DNA of 64,000 bases from Tistrella mobilis KA081020-065. GTDB taxonomy: Bacteria > Pseudomonadota > Alphaproteobacteria > Tistrellales > Tistrellaceae. Where the stretch lies: contig NC_017956.1 in NCBI RefSeq assembly GCF_000264455.2, forward strand, positions 975,501 to 1,039,500, given 5' to 3'. The position numbers were made by a program, and so were the translations under genes. Below, in pieces: positions 10,547 through 20,254 of this stretch. A model generated the notes under the pieces. The model had not been told where the DNA came from and did no database searches. It saw only the letters and a program-made list of their open reading frames with translations. Numbering within the stretch: position 1 is the stretch's first letter; each line of letters starts with the position of its first letter.

Positions 10547-11110
10547 ATGCGCCGCGACTTCCGGCGCCTGCGCCGTGCGGCTGCGGCGGCCGGTGGTGCC
10601 GATGCCGCAGCCGCTCTGGCCGCGGAGGCGGGTGCTCTGGCGACCCGGCTGCCCCGGCCGCCGCAGCACATCGCGGGTTATGTGGCGGCGGGCGGCGAGA
10701 TCGATGTGCTGCCGCTGCTGGTGGCCCTTGGCGCCGCAACCGGCGCCGGGCTCTGTCTGCCGGTGGTGACGGCGCCCGATACGGCCCTCGATTTCCGGGT
10801 CTGGCAGCCTGACGCGCCGCTGGTCGCGGGTGCCTTCGGCATCCTGATGCCCGAGGAGGCAGCGGGGCGTTGCCTGCCCGACCTGCTGCTGATGCCGTTG
10901 GTCGCGGTCGATCGGGCCGGGCGCCGGCTGGGGCAGGGGGGCGGCTTCTACGACCGCACGCTGGCGGCGGCCGATGCGGCCGGGCAGATGCCGCTCACGA
11001 TCGGCGTGTGCTTTGCAGTCCAGCTGACGGACGAGGTGCCGGCCGGGCCGCTCGACCGGCCGCTGGACCTGATCCTGACCGAACGGGGTCTGCTGGTCCC
11101 GGTCAGGTGA
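10547..11110 (+). CDS. fau: 5-formyltetrahydrofolate cyclo-ligase
   Basis: Converts 5-formyl-THF to 5,10-methenyl-THF using ATP. The 187 residues match the family length. They contain IAGYVAAGGEIDVLPLL, LLMPLVAVDRAGRRLGQGGGFYDRTL (the family signature) and DRPLDLILTERGLLVPV. The start is uncertain: ATG 10547 gives MRRDFRRLRRAA, similar to other family N-termini, but the homologous-looking DVRKAA just upstream suggests a possible non-ATG start. Longer frames run back into the terminator hairpin and are unlikely. It follows 6S RNA as in other proteobacteria. Confidence 0.88.
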   Translation: MRRDFRRLRRAAAAAGGADAAAALAAEAGALATRLPRPPQHIAGYVAAGGEIDVLPLLVALGAATGAGLCLPVVTAPDTALDFRVWQPDAPLVAGAFGILMPEEAAGRCLPDLLLMPLVAVDRAGRRLGQGGGFYDRTLAAADAAGQMPLTIGVCFAVQLTDEVPAGPLDRPLDLILTERGLLVPVR

Positions 11111-11220
11111 GCCGAAAAATCGCTGGGCGCGGCCACGGCTGCGCCTCATATCCAACAGTGGCGACACGGCGAGGCCCGTGCCGCTCTTGTCCAGACGCGG
11201 CAGAGACGAAAGGTCGAACG

Positions 11221-12098
11221 GTGCGGATACTCTTTCTTGGTGACGTGGTCGGACGGTCCGGCCGGCAGGCGGTGATCGATCATGCGTCGACCATCCGGTC
11301 GGCCCTCGGTGTCGACCTGTTGATCGTCAACGGAGAGAATGCCGCCTCGGGCTTCGGCATCACGCCCAAGATCTGCGAGAGCTTCTATGCCGCCGGCGTC
11401 GACATCCTGACCACCGGCAATCACATCTGGGACCAGCGCGAGATCCTGGGCTGGATCGATCAGGACCAGCGGCTGGTGCGGCCGATCAACTTCCCCCCGG
11501 CACCCCCGGCCGCGGCGCCACCATGGCGACCCTGCCCGACGGCCGCCGCGTGGTGGTGATCAACGTCATGTGCAGCCTGTTCATGGAATCGCTCGACGAT
11601 CCGTTCCGGGCGCTGGCGCCGGTGCTGCGCGACTATCCGCTGGGCGGTCTGGTCTCGGGCATTTTCGTCGATCTGCATGGCGAGGCGACCAGCGAGAAGA
11701 TGGCCTATGGCCATTTCCTCGACGGTCAGGTGACGGCCGTGGTCGGCACCCATACCCATGTGCCCACCGCCGACCATCAGGTCCTGCCCGGCGGCACGGC
11801 GTTCCAGTGCGATGCCGGCATGTGCGGCGACTATGACAGCGTCATCGGCATGGACAAGAACGCCTCGCTCGACCGCTTCACCCGCAAGATGCGCGGCCAG
11901 AAGCTGCTGCCGGCCAATGGCCCCGCCACAATCTGCGGCACGCTGATCGAGACCGATGATGCGACCGGCCTTGCGAAGTCGATCGCGCCGCTGCGCGTGG
12001 GCGGACGGCTCAGCCCGGCCTGGCCCGGCGCCGAGCCGATGCCCGAAAGCCTGCTGCAGCTGCATCTGCCCCAGGGGCAGGCCGAGACGGTCGGCTGA
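11221..12098 (+). pseudogene. YmdB-family metallophosphoesterase, interrupted by a one-base frameshift
   Basis: Members of this family (TIGR00282) are metallophosphoesterases acting on 2',3'-cyclic nucleotides. The first part, from GTG 11221, encodes RILFLGDVVGRSG, IVNGENAASGFGITPK and TTGNHIWDQ (metal ligands). After RPINFPP the frame breaks. The rest is intact in the next frame from ATMATLPDGRR and includes GTHTHVPTAD, LPGGTAFQCDAGMCG and DSVIGM. Restoring one G near 11499-11501 (CCCCCCGGCACC to CCCCCCGGGCACC) gives PPGTPGRGATM and a 292-residue full-length protein. This is either a real recent pseudogene or a sequencing error in a C/G run. Everything outside the indel looks under selection. 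Confidence 0.85.
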
Positions 12099-12232
12099 GG
12101 CGCCGGACGTTCATGATTTCGTCTCCGGGGATGCATCCGGCGGCGAGTTCTGTTATCGAAGCGTCCGGAAGCACGGGATGGCCGAGCGCCACCTGTGTCA
12201 GAGATTTCGGCTCTTGAGGGTTGGCGGCAGAG

Positions 12233-12982
12233 ATGGCTGGTCATTCACAGTTTAAGAACATCATGCACCGCAAGGCCGCGCAGGATAAGAAGCGCGCCAA
12301 GGTGTTTACGAAGCTGCTCCGCGAACTGGTGATCGCCGCCAAGGAAGGCGGCGCCGATCCGACCGCCAATCCGCGGCTGCGCAGTGCCGTGGCGGCAGCC
12401 CGCGTCGCCAACATGCCCAAGGACAACATCGAACGCGCGATCAAGCGCGGCGCCGGTGGTGCCGATGGCGACAATTACGAAGAGGTGCGGTACGAGGGCT
12501 ATGGCCCGGGTGGCGTGGCGCTGATCGTCGAGGCGCTGACCGACAACCGCAACCGCACCGCGTCGGAAGTGCGGTCGGCCTTCAGCAAGCATGGCGGGTC
12601 GCTGGGCGAGACCAATTCGGTGGCGTTCAACTTCAACCGCGTCGGCCGCATCACCTATCCGCTCGCGGTCGCAGACGGCGAGGCGATGCTGGAAGCCGCG
12701 ATCGAGGCCGGCGCCGACGATCTGGAGAGTGACGACGAAACCCATGTCGTCTACACCCAGCCCGACGCGCTGCAGGAAGTGCGCACCGCGCTCGAAGGCA
12801 ATTACGGCGATCCGCAGGAGTTCAAGCTCGGCTGGGTGCCGCTCAGCACCATCGCGATCGACGAGGAACAGGCTCAGACGCTGTTCAAGCTGATCGAGGT
12901 GCTGGAAGACAATGACGACGTCCAGGAGGTCATCGCGAATTTCGAGGTCTCCGACGAGGTGATGGCGAAGCTGAACGGCTGA
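12233..12982 (+). CDS. yebC: YebC/PmpR family DNA-binding protein
   Basis: The 249-residue cytoplasmic protein has the family N-terminus [20 protein letters not shown] and the conserved block [19 protein letters not shown] at about residues 55-73. It also shows [19 protein letters not shown] and [16 protein letters not shown]. Members are probable transcriptional regulators, and recent work on the wider family links it to translation of difficult sequences. The gene is the usual neighbour upstream of ruvC. The start at 12233 is favoured over one four codons earlier because it gives the canonical MAGHS start. Confidence 0.95.
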   Translation: MAGHSQFKNIMHRKAAQDKKRAKVFTKLLRELVIAAKEGGADPTANPRLRSAVAAARVANMPKDNIERAIKRGAGGADGDNYEEVRYEGYGPGGVALIVEALTDNRNRTASEVRSAFSKHGGSLGETNSVAFNFNRVGRITYPLAVADGEAMLEAAIEAGADDLESDDETHVVYTQPDALQEVRTALEGNYGDPQEFKLGWVPLSTIAIDEEQAQTLFKLIEVLEDNDDVQEVIANFEVSDEVMAKLNG

Positions 12983-13020
12983 GCCGGACAAGCTGAACCT
13001 GGGTGGGGCGGCCGCCTGGC

Positions 13021-13521
13021 ATGCGCATCATCGGCATCGATCCGGGGCTCCGGATCACCGGCTGGGGCATCATCGATACCGAGGGCTCCAGGCTGACCCA
13101 TGTCGGCCATGGCGTGGTGACCTCGGACGACAAGGCCGCCCTGTCCGACCGGCTGCGCACGCTCTATGACGGCCTCTACGAGGTGGTGGAGCGCTACCAG
13201 CCGGCAGGGGCAGCCGTCGAACAGACCTTCGTCAACGCCAATGCGATGTCGGCGCTGAAGCTGGGCCATGCCCGGGCGGTGGCGCTGCTGGTGCCGGCCC
13301 AGTCGGGGCTGGTGGTGGCGGAATACGAGCCGAGCCTGGTGAAGAAGGCGCTGACCGGCAGCGGCCGGGCCGACAAGGCCCAGGTCGCCGCCATGGTCGC
13401 CCGCCTGCTGCCGGGCATCGACCGCGATGCGCGCGCCGATGCCTATGACGCACTCGCCGTCGCGATCTGTCACGCGCATCATGGGGGCACGCGGGCCGGC
13501 TGGACGGCCCGGGCCCGCTGA
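13021..13521 (+). CDS. ruvC: crossover junction endodeoxyribonuclease RuvC
   Basis: Holliday-junction resolvase acting with RuvAB. The 166 residues show the acidic catalytic set: Asp7 in GIDPGL, Glu in AVEQTFVNAN near residue 67, and the Asp pair in ADAYDALAVAICH near residue 140. MRIIGIDPG is the standard N-terminus, so the six-codon upstream extension is dropped. It is the first gene of ruvC-ruvA-ruvB. Confidence 0.96.
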   Translation: MRIIGIDPGLRITGWGIIDTEGSRLTHVGHGVVTSDDKAALSDRLRTLYDGLYEVVERYQPAGAAVEQTFVNANAMSALKLGHARAVALLVPAQSGLVVAEYEPSLVKKALTGSGRADKAQVAAMVARLLPGIDRDARADAYDALAVAICHAHHGGTRAGWTARAR

Positions 13522-13553
13522 AGGGCGGCCCAACAGGGGAGACCACACCCGGC

Positions 13554-14201
13554 ATGTTCGCGCGGCTCAAGGGCATCGTCGACGAGATCGGTGCCGATCA
13601 TGCGGTGATCGACGTCCATGGCGTCGGCTATCTGGTGCAGGCGTCGCGCCGCACCCTCGGCGCACTGGGCGGAACCGGTGCCGCCGCCACGCTGCACGTG
13701 GAAACCCATGTGCGCGAGAACGACATTCATCTCTATGGCTTCATCGACCGGGCAGAGCGCGACTGGTTCCGCCTGCTGGTGACGGTGCAGGGTGTCGGCG
13801 CCAAGGTGGCGCTGGCGGTGCTCTCGGTGCTGGATCCGTCGGCCCTGGCGGCGGCGATCGCGGCCCAGGACGCCCGCGCCCCGGCCCGGGCCACCGGCGT
13901 CGGCCCCAAGCTCGCCAAACGCATCGTGATGGAGCTGAAAGACAAGGCGGCGCTGGTCGGCATCGGTGCCGCCGATGTCGCCGTGCTGGCGAAGTCGATC
14001 AAAACGCCCGAGGCCGCCGCTGCGGTCAGCAAGCCGCCCGAGGTCGCGGCCTTCGATGATGCCCTCTCGGCCCTGGTCAATCTGGGCTATCGCGAGGCAG
14101 AGGCGGAGCCGGCGCTGCGCCGGGTGGCCGAGGCCGCGGGCGAGGCGGCGGGTGACGTGCAGGTCCTGCTCCGCGGCGCGCTCAAGGAGCTGGCGCGATG
14201 A
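13554..14201 (+). CDS. ruvA: Holliday junction branch migration protein RuvA
   Basis: Binds four-way junctions and recruits RuvB. The 215 residues include the N-terminal OB fold ([26 protein letters not shown]) and two helix-hairpin-helix segments ([17 protein letters not shown] near 77-93, [19 protein letters not shown] near 112-130). The C-terminal RuvB-interacting domain ([19 protein letters not shown]) follows. The last four bases overlap the ruvB start (ATGA). Confidence 0.96.
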   Translation: MFARLKGIVDEIGADHAVIDVHGVGYLVQASRRTLGALGGTGAAATLHVETHVRENDIHLYGFIDRAERDWFRLLVTVQGVGAKVALAVLSVLDPSALAAAIAAQDARAPARATGVGPKLAKRIVMELKDKAALVGIGAADVAVLAKSIKTPEAAAAVSKPPEVAAFDDALSALVNLGYREAEAEPALRRVAEAAGEAAGDVQVLLRGALKELAR

Positions 14202-15259
14202 GCAGCGGCGACGAGCGTCTGGTCCAGCCCGCGGCGCTGGCCGAGGATCGGCAGGATCCGGCGCTGCGCCCGGAACGGCTGGCGGATTTCGTGGGCCAGC
14301 GCCAGGTGCTGGGCAATCTGGCGGTGTTCATCGCCGCCGCCCGCGCGCGTGGCGATGCGCTCGACCATGTGCTGCTGCACGGGCCCCCGGGTCTGGGCAA
14401 GACCACGCTGGCGCAGATCGTGGCCAAGGAGCTGGGGGTGGGGTTTCGCGCGACCTCCGGACCGGTCATCGCGCGCGCGGGCGACCTGGCCGCGATCCTC
14501 ACCAACCTCAACGAACACGACGTGCTGTTCATCGACGAGATCCACCGCCTGAACCCGGCGGTGGAAGAGATCCTTTATCCGGCGATGGAGGATTTTCAGC
14601 TCGACCTGGTGATCGGCGAGGGGCCGTCGGCGCGCTCGGTGCGGATCGATCTGCCGCGCTTCACTCTGGTCGCGGCCACCACCCGCGCCGGGCTGGTCAC
14701 CCGGCCGCTGCGTGAACGCTTCGGCATTCCGCTCAGGCTGAACTATTACGAGATCGACGAACTGGCCTCGATCGTCCGGCGCGGCGGTCGCCTGCTCGGC
14801 GCGCCGCTCACCGAAGAGGGGGCGATGGAGATCGCCCGGCGGTCGCGCGGCACGCCGCGTGTCGCCGGCCGGCTGCTCCGCCGGGTGCGCGATTTCGCCG
14901 CCGTGGCCGAGGCGGCCGCGATCGATGCCGGGGTCGCCGACCGGGCGCTGAACCGGCTGGAGGTCGACGCCCGCGGGCTCGATGCCATGGACCGGCGCTA
15001 TCTGGGCTGCATCGCCCGCCACTATGGCGGCGGGCCTGTGGGTGTGGAGACCCTGGCGGCGGCGCTGTCGGAAAGCCGCGATGCGATCGAGGATGTGATC
15101 GAACCCTTCCTGATCCAGCAGGGCTTCCTGGCCCGCACACCCCGCGGCCGGGTGCTGACCCGCGGCGGCTGGCAGCATCTGGGGCTGATGCCGCCGGCCC
15201 GCGACGGCGAGGCCGATCTGTTCGCCGGTGCCGATATCGACCCCGACCCCGAAGCCTGA
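14198..15259 (+). CDS. ruvB: Holliday junction branch migration ATPase RuvB
   Basis: AAA+ motor driving branch migration. The 353 residues contain Walker [14 protein letters not shown] near residue 64, Walker [13 protein letters not shown] near 110, sensor/arginine-finger region [16 protein letters not shown], and a C-terminal winged helix ([18 protein letters not shown]). Its ATG overlaps the ruvA stop by four bases, indicating coupled translation. Confidence 0.97.
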   Translation: MSSGDERLVQPAALAEDRQDPALRPERLADFVGQRQVLGNLAVFIAAARARGDALDHVLLHGPPGLGKTTLAQIVAKELGVGFRATSGPVIARAGDLAAILTNLNEHDVLFIDEIHRLNPAVEEILYPAMEDFQLDLVIGEGPSARSVRIDLPRFTLVAATTRAGLVTRPLRERFGIPLRLNYYEIDELASIVRRGGRLLGAPLTEEGAMEIARRSRGTPRVAGRLLRRVRDFAAVAEAAAIDAGVADRALNRLEVDARGLDAMDRRYLGCIARHYGGGPVGVETLAAALSESRDAIEDVIEPFLIQQGFLARTPRGRVLTRGGWQHLGLMPPARDGEADLFAGADIDPDPEA

Positions 15260-15281
15260 ACGGTCCCACCCTCGGGGCATC

Positions 15282-15311
15282 TTGCGCTGCGGTAGTGTCA
15301 TTCCGCATAAT
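15282..15311 (+). promoter_or_regulatory. candidate promoter for ybgC
   Basis: TTGCGC (15282-15287) and CATAAT (15306-15311) with an 18-base spacer, about 50 bases before ybgC. Confidence 0.4.
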
Positions 15312-15361
15312 GCGGCGCGCAGGTTGCATTTCGCGAGTCGCGAACTTTCTGGAGGATCCCC

Positions 15362-15796
15362 ATGGACACCACGCCCGCCACCGTGCAGCCCGATGTCATC
15401 CGGGTGCGGGTCTATTGGGAAGACACCGACGCCGCCGGGATCGTCTATTACGCCAATTATCTGAAGTTCATGGAGCGTGGCCGCACCGAATGGCTGCGCC
15501 GCCGCGGCATCGACCAGCGGCCGCTGCTTGAGAATGACGGCTTCGGCTTTGCGGTGCGCGAGGTGGCGCTGGATTACCAGGCTCCGGCACGGCTTGAGGA
15601 TCTGCTGACCGTCTCGACCGTCGTCACCGGGCGGGGCGCGGCCTGGGTTGAGTTCGAGCAGGTGGTGGCGCGCGGCGATCAGGTGCTGGTGCGTGGCCGG
15701 ATCAAATGCGTGGCGCTGAATCCGGCGAGCGGCCAGCCGCGGCGCCTGCCCAAGGCGCTGATCGCCCTTGCCGATGCCGGGGCCGTCCCGCGCTGA
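15362..15796 (+). CDS. ybgC: Tol-Pal-associated acyl-CoA thioesterase YbgC
   Basis: Hotdog-fold thioesterase hydrolysing short or medium acyl-CoA or acyl-ACP, usually encoded with the Tol-Pal genes. The 144 residues show WEDTDAAGIVYYANYLKFMERGRTEW with the catalytic Asp near residue 22, as in 4-hydroxybenzoyl-CoA thioesterases. An upstream GGAGG before ATG 15362 supports the start. Here it is separated from tolQ by an amidase gene on the opposite strand. Its stop codon lies in the loop of a terminator hairpin. Confidence 0.93.
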   Translation: MDTTPATVQPDVIRVRVYWEDTDAAGIVYYANYLKFMERGRTEWLRRRGIDQRPLLENDGFGFAVREVALDYQAPARLEDLLTVSTVVTGRGAAWVEFEQVVARGDQVLVRGRIKCVALNPASGQPRRLPKALIALADAGAVPR

Positions 15797-15812
15797 GCGG
15801 GACGGCCCCGGC
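15776..15812. terminator. perfect 16-bp bidirectional terminator, ybgC / amidase
   Basis: Arm 15776-15791 and arm 15797-15812 are exact reverse complements (GCCGGGGCCGTCCCGC). The 5-base loop GCTGA contains the ybgC stop codon. TCTTCTTC follows on the plus strand. It serves convergent genes. Confidence 0.75.
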
Positions 15813-15838
15813 AGGTCTTCTTCGGGGATCCGATCCGG

Positions 15839-17236
15839 TCAGTCGAAGTTCGGCCAGGGGCGCTGCTCGTCGCGCATGCCCTCCCAGGCGGCCGCCACGC
15901 GCAGTACGCCCAGATCGTCGAAGCGCCGGCCGACGATCTGCAGGCCGATCGGCAGGCCCTTGGCGTCGTAGCCGCAATTGACCGAGATCGCCGGCTGTTC
16001 CGACATGTTCCAGACGACGGTGTAGCCGATATGCTCGAACGGCCGCTCGGGATCGTCCAGCGGCGAGGCCTGGTCGGCGGGGTAGGTGACGGTGGGGGCC
16101 ACCGGCGACAGCACGAAATCGTAGCCGCCGCCATGGAACAGCCGGCCAGCGGCCTTGCGCATCTCGAAAATGCGGTTCAGGCCGCGCACCGCCTGCAGGG
16201 CCGACCGGGTCTGGCCGCTTTCGGCCCAGGCGCGGATATAGGGCAGGATCTTCGCGCGGGTCGCCTCGGGCAGGCGCTCGACGTCATCCCAGGCGCGGAC
16301 CCGCCAGAAATCGTCCAGTCCGTCGAGCATCTCGCGGGTCAGAACCGCCGGCACCTCTTCCACCACGGCGCCGGCCGCTTCGAAGCGCCGGGCGGCTTCC
16401 TGCACCGCAGCCAGCACTTCCGCGTTCGGCGCCATGCCGGCGCCGATGTCGAGCATCAGGCCGATGCGGAGCCCGCGGATCTGAAGCCCGTCCAGATCCA
16501 TCCAGTCGATATCGGCCGGCGGCAGGGCGCTGCCGTCGCGCCAGTCGGCCTTCGACAGTACCGACATGGCGAGCGCGGTATCGGCGACGGTGCGGGTCAT
16601 CGGCCCGACCACCCGGCCCAGATAGGCCGGATCGACCGGCACCCGGCCATTGGTCCCCTTCATGCCGACGATACCGCACCAGCTGGCCGGCAGGCGGATC
16701 GAGCCGCCGATATCGGTCCCCAGATGGATCGGGCCATAGCCGGCCGCGGCGGCACTCCCCGCACCGGCCGAGGAGCCGCCGGGATTGGTGTTGAGGTCCC
16801 AGGGGTTGCGCGCCAGCTTGTGAAAGCTGGAAAGCCCGGATGAGAGCATGCCGTAATCGGGCATGGTGGTCTTCGCCAGGATCACGCTGCCGGCCTCGCG
16901 CAGCCGGGCGGCGGCGGGGGCGTCGGCGGCGGCCGGGGTCATGTCCGATGCGGCGGTGCCGACGGGGACGGGGCAGCCCTTGGTTGCAATGTTTTCCTTG
17001 ATCGTGACCGGCACGCCGTCGAGCGGGCCCAGCGCCTCACCCTTCTTCCAGCGGCTGGTGGCCTCGGCGGCGGCGGTGCGCGCGGCTTCCGGGTCGAAGG
17101 CCCAGGTCGCGTTGAGCTTCGGCTCCCACGCCTCGATCCGCGCGATGACGGCTTCGGTCACCTCGGTGGGCGAGGTGTCCCCGGCGGCATAGAGCCGCCC
17201 CAGCTCAACGGCGGACAGATCGGCGAGCGACGTCAT
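15839..17236 (-). CDS. amidase (amidase signature family)
   Basis: Hydrolyses an amide bond via the Ser-cisSer-Lys triad. The 465 residues show the Lys block DGVPVTIKENIATKG near residue 75, the glycine/serine-rich signature NPGGSSAGAGSAAAAGYGP near 150, and GTDIGGSIRLPASWCG with the acylated Ser near 178. GLPIGLQIVGRRFDD is at the C-terminus. No signal peptide is seen. ATG 17236 (MTSLADLSAVELG) fits the family; the 109-residue upstream extension does not. The gene interrupts the usual ybgC-tolQ neighbourhood on the opposite strand, suggesting later insertion. The substrate cannot be predicted. Confidence 0.88.
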   Translation of the reverse strand: MTSLADLSAVELGRLYAAGDTSPTEVTEAVIARIEAWEPKLNATWAFDPEAARTAAAEATSRWKKGEALGPLDGVPVTIKENIATKGCPVPVGTAASDMTPAAADAPAAARLREAGSVILAKTTMPDYGMLSSGLSSFHKLARNPWDLNTNPGGSSAGAGSAAAAGYGPIHLGTDIGGSIRLPASWCGIVGMKGTNGRVPVDPAYLGRVVGPMTRTVADTALAMSVLSKADWRDGSALPPADIDWMDLDGLQIRGLRIGLMLDIGAGMAPNAEVLAAVQEAARRFEAAGAVVEEVPAVLTREMLDGLDDFWRVRAWDDVERLPEATRAKILPYIRAWAESGQTRSALQAVRGLNRIFEMRKAAGRLFHGGGYDFVLSPVAPTVTYPADQASPLDDPERPFEHIGYTVVWNMSEQPAISVNCGYDAKGLPIGLQIVGRRFDDLGVLRVAAAWEGMRDEQRPWPNFD

Positions 17237-17793
17237 GGGTACAGGTGCCTTTCGTATGTACAGGCCGAAGGCGGGGAGGGCAGGGGGGCCCGGCCTGGAT
17301 CTGCCGGTTTCGTCCTGCAGAGGCAGGCATCGGGCGGCGGGAAATGCCGGGCCGGCTGCCCGGTCCGTGTGCCTTCGGATCGGACCGGCCCGATTATGGC
17401 GTCCGGCGCAGGGCAGGGTCCAGGCAAATGCATTGGCATGTTGTGAATTTCCTCTCGTAAATCTTTGTATAATATTGAGAATATTGCAGTGCGGCACGGG
17501 CCTCGATCGGGGATCTGTTGCGCCGCGATGACATTCGCCACAACGACCGTATCGCCGCCTCACATGGCCCCTTCACAAGTCACGCGGGTTGGCATATCTC
17601 GTGGCCGGCTCACGGCCGGGGATGATGTGTCCGCACCTCGTCCGACTGTCGGAGCTTCGGCCGGGCATCCCGTGTCAAATTCGTGAAACGGCAGCGGTTT
17701 CGGCCGAACTCTGGTAATCAAACGGGTCGATGAATGAGGACGGGGCAGCTTCCCGGGCAATGCCGGGGCCCGTCCGATCCACGGAGGACGTGA
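17237..17793. other. intergenic region amidase / tolQ with AT-rich segment
   Basis: This 557-base divergent gap has no credible gene. Around 17440-17490 base composition drops sharply to AT-rich, unlike the neighbourhood. That segment holds the inverted repeat AATATT-GAG-AATATT (17471-17485), a TATAAT hexamer (17468-17473), and GTAAATCTTT (17457-17466). The last is also found upstream of the ABC transporter operon at 47729. Promoters for both flanking genes must lie here. Confidence 0.5.
17471..17485. promoter_or_regulatory. candidate operator upstream of amidase
   Basis: Perfect inverted repeat AATATT-GAG-AATATT in an AT-rich patch, 235 bases upstream of the amidase start and overlapping a TATAAT element. 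Confidence 0.35.
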
Positions 17794-18528
17794 ATGGAGC
17801 AGGAGGTCGTGAGCCAGGCGGCGCTCGCCGGATCGGTGGCAGCGCACGATATGAGCATCTTCAGCCTGGTTATGAACGCCGACATCATCGTGAAGGCGGT
17901 GATGCTCATGCTCGTCCTGGCCTCCGTCTGGTCCTGGGCGATCATTTTCGACAAGTTCCGGCTGATGGGCCGGCTGAAGCGCCGCGCCGACGATTTCGAG
18001 AACCGGTTCTGGTCGGGGGGCTCGCTCGAAGAACTCTACGACGCCATTTCCGAACGGGCCGACCATCCCATGGCCCAGGTCTTCGCCGCGGCAATGGGCG
18101 AATGGCGGCGCGCCAAGGCCAAGGGCACGGCGCTGACCGATGCCACCTCGCGGGCCAATCTGCGGCAGCGGATCCAGCAGGTGATGGAGATCGCGCTCAA
18201 CCGCGAAATGGCGGGGCTTGAACGCAATCTGGGCTTCCTGGCGACGGTCGGCTCCACGGCGCCCTTCGTCGGCCTGTTCGGTACCGTCTGGGGCATCATG
18301 AACAGCTTCACCTCGATCGCGATGACCAAGAACACCACGCTTGCCGTGGTGGCGCCGGGTATCGCCGAGGCGCTGTTCGCGACCGCGATCGGCCTTGTCG
18401 CCGCGATCCCGGCGGTCATCTTCTACAACAAGCTGTCGAGCGATGTCGGCCGCTACGGGGCCCGGCTCGAGAATTTCACGGGCGAGTTCGGTGCGCTGAT
18501 CGCCCGCCAGATCGAAGACAGGCGCTGA
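17794..18528 (+). CDS. tolQ: Tol-Pal system protein TolQ
   Basis: Inner-membrane proton-channel subunit of the Tol-Pal machine that constricts the outer membrane during division. The 244 residues have one N-terminal membrane segment (about 24-46, AVMLMLVLASVWSWAIIF) and two later ones (LGFLATVGSTAPFVGLFGTVWGIM near 145-168 and ALFATAIGLVAAIPAVIFYN near 190-210). The long cytoplasmic loop is characteristic of the ExbB/MotA/TolQ family. tolR starts 4 bases downstream. Confidence 0.95.
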   Translation: MEQEVVSQAALAGSVAAHDMSIFSLVMNADIIVKAVMLMLVLASVWSWAIIFDKFRLMGRLKRRADDFENRFWSGGSLEELYDAISERADHPMAQVFAAAMGEWRRAKAKGTALTDATSRANLRQRIQQVMEIALNREMAGLERNLGFLATVGSTAPFVGLFGTVWGIMNSFTSIAMTKNTTLAVVAPGIAEALFATAIGLVAAIPAVIFYNKLSSDVGRYGARLENFTGEFGALIARQIEDRR

Positions 18529-18531
18529 CCC

Positions 18532-18990
<459 letters not shown>

Positions 18991-19105
18991 CGGCCCCGCG
19001 CCTGCGGGAACCTTTCGGCCCCGCGCCGGTTGATACCGGCCGGGATCGTGGCTGCGGGGGAGGGTGTTCCCCCCGGCCGGCATTCCATGGAGCTTCGGAC
19101 CTCAG

Positions 19106-20254
19106 GTGAAGCGCGGTCTGACATATTCGCTGGCAGCACATGGCGCCGTCGCGGCGCTGCTGTGGTTCGGCCTGCCGTCGCTCAGCCGACCCTTGCCGCC
19201 GGAGGAACAGACGATCGTGATCGACGTCGTTCCGGTGAGCGAGGTGACGCGGGCATCGCAGCTGCGCCCGAAGCCCGATCCGAAGCCCGAGCCCGAAAAG
19301 CAGGTGGCGCAGGCCAGCCCGCCGCCACCACCGCCTCCGCCTCCGCCGCCCCCACCTCCGCCACCCCCGCCGCCGGCGGCCCCGCCACCACCACCTCCTC
19401 CGCCACCACCTCCTCCGCCTCCGCCACCACCGCCTCCGCCTCCACCACCGCCGCCTCCACCGCCGCCGCCTCCGCCTCCACCCCCTCCACCTCCACCGCC
19501 GCCTCCGGCCCCCAAGCCGCAGCCGGCCCCGCCACCACCGCCGCCTCCTCCTCCTCCGCCACCGCCGCCTCCTCCGCCTCCGCCCCCACCTCCGCCGCCC
19601 CCGCCCAAAAAGCCGGAGCCGGAGAAGAAGCCGGAGCCGCCGAAGAAGCCCGAGCCGGAGAAGAAGCCGGAACCGCCGAAAAAGCCTGAGCCGGAGAAGA
19701 AGCCCGAACCTGAAAAGAAGCCCGAACCGCCAAAGCCCGCACCGAAGAAGCCGGAGCCGGAGAAAAAGCCGGAACCGGAAAAGAAGCCCGAGCCGGATGA
19801 TCCTCTGGCGTCGCTGCGTAAGAGTCTGGATCAGCTCAAATCGCAGGCGAAAGAGGACGCCCCCCGGGAACAGCAGGTTGCGCGGTCCAGCCAGCCGCAG
19901 GCGCCGGTGATGCAGCGCAATGCCCAGCAGACCGACCAGGTGTCGATCAGCGACATTGCCTTCATCCGGAGCCAGATCGAGCGGCGCTGGTCGGTGCCGG
20001 TCGGTGCGCCGGAGGCTGAGAATCTCGTGGTCGAGGTTCGCATCCGTCTGGCGCCCGATGGTACGGTGCTTTCTGCCGACGTGGTCGACCGCGCACGGAT
20101 GTCGCGGCCGGGCGAAGAGGCATATCGCGTGGCCGCGGAAAGCGCGGTCCGTGCCGTGCGTGCCGCAAGTCCGCTGGAATTGCCGGCAGGCAAATACGAG
20201 CAGCTCAAGGACATTGTCCTGGCGTTCAACCCGAAGAACATGGTGGGCCGATGA
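19106..20254 (+). CDS. tolA: TolA with giant polyproline linker
   Basis: Links the TolQR motor to outer-membrane Pal. With GTG 19106 the protein has 382 residues: a short basic N-terminus, one membrane anchor (about 5-25), and a periplasmic linker. The C-terminal TolA domain III-like fold is near residues 270-382 ([46 protein letters not shown]). Instead of the usual Ala/Lys/Glu helix, the linker has proline runs of 19, 42 and 26 residues followed by KPEP-type repeats, as in TonB. A second GTG at 19064 would add 14 residues. The last four bases overlap tolB (ATGA). The call rests on gene order and the C-terminal domain. Confidence 0.88.
   Translation: MKRGLTYSLAAHGAVAALLWFGLPSLSRPLPPEEQTIVIDVVPVSEVTRASQLRPKPDPKPEPEKQVAQASPPPPPPPPPPPPPPPPPPPAAPPPPPPPPPPPPPPPPPPPPPPPPPPPPPPPPPPPPPPPPPPAPKPQPAPPPPPPPPPPPPPPPPPPPPPPPPPPKKPEPEKKPEPPKKPEPEKKPEPPKKPEPEKKPEPEKKPEPPKPAPKKPEPEKKPEPEKKPEPDDPLASLRKSLDQLKSQAKEDAPREQQVARSSQPQAPVMQRNAQQTDQVSISDIAFIRSQIERRWSVPVGAPEAENLVVEVRIRLAPDGTVLSADVVDRARMSRPGEEAYRVAAESAVRAVRAASPLELPAGKYEQLKDIVLAFNPKNMVGR
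19319..19606 (+). repeat. CCN triplet tract encoding polyproline in TolA
   Basis: Proline codon runs of 19 (19319-19375), 42 (19382-19507) and 26 (19529-19606) are broken only by AA and APKPQPA. Codons are mixed CCG, CCA, CCT and CCC. The other strand reads as poly-glycine, which is an artefact. Confidence 0.95.
19607..19799 (+). repeat. [10 protein letters not shown] coding repeat in TolA
   Basis: Degenerate repeats of the type [12 protein letters not shown] follow the proline tract. They encode a charged, proline-rich, extended spacer like that in TonB. Confidence 0.9.

Noticed and set aside
17441-17473. Sigma-70 promoter TTGTGA with TATAAT on the plus strand
   Set aside because: The spacer is 21 bases, too long for a standard promoter.
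19102-19608. Poly-glycine frame antisense to tolA
   Set aside because: It is the mirror of the CCN proline tract and has no other support.
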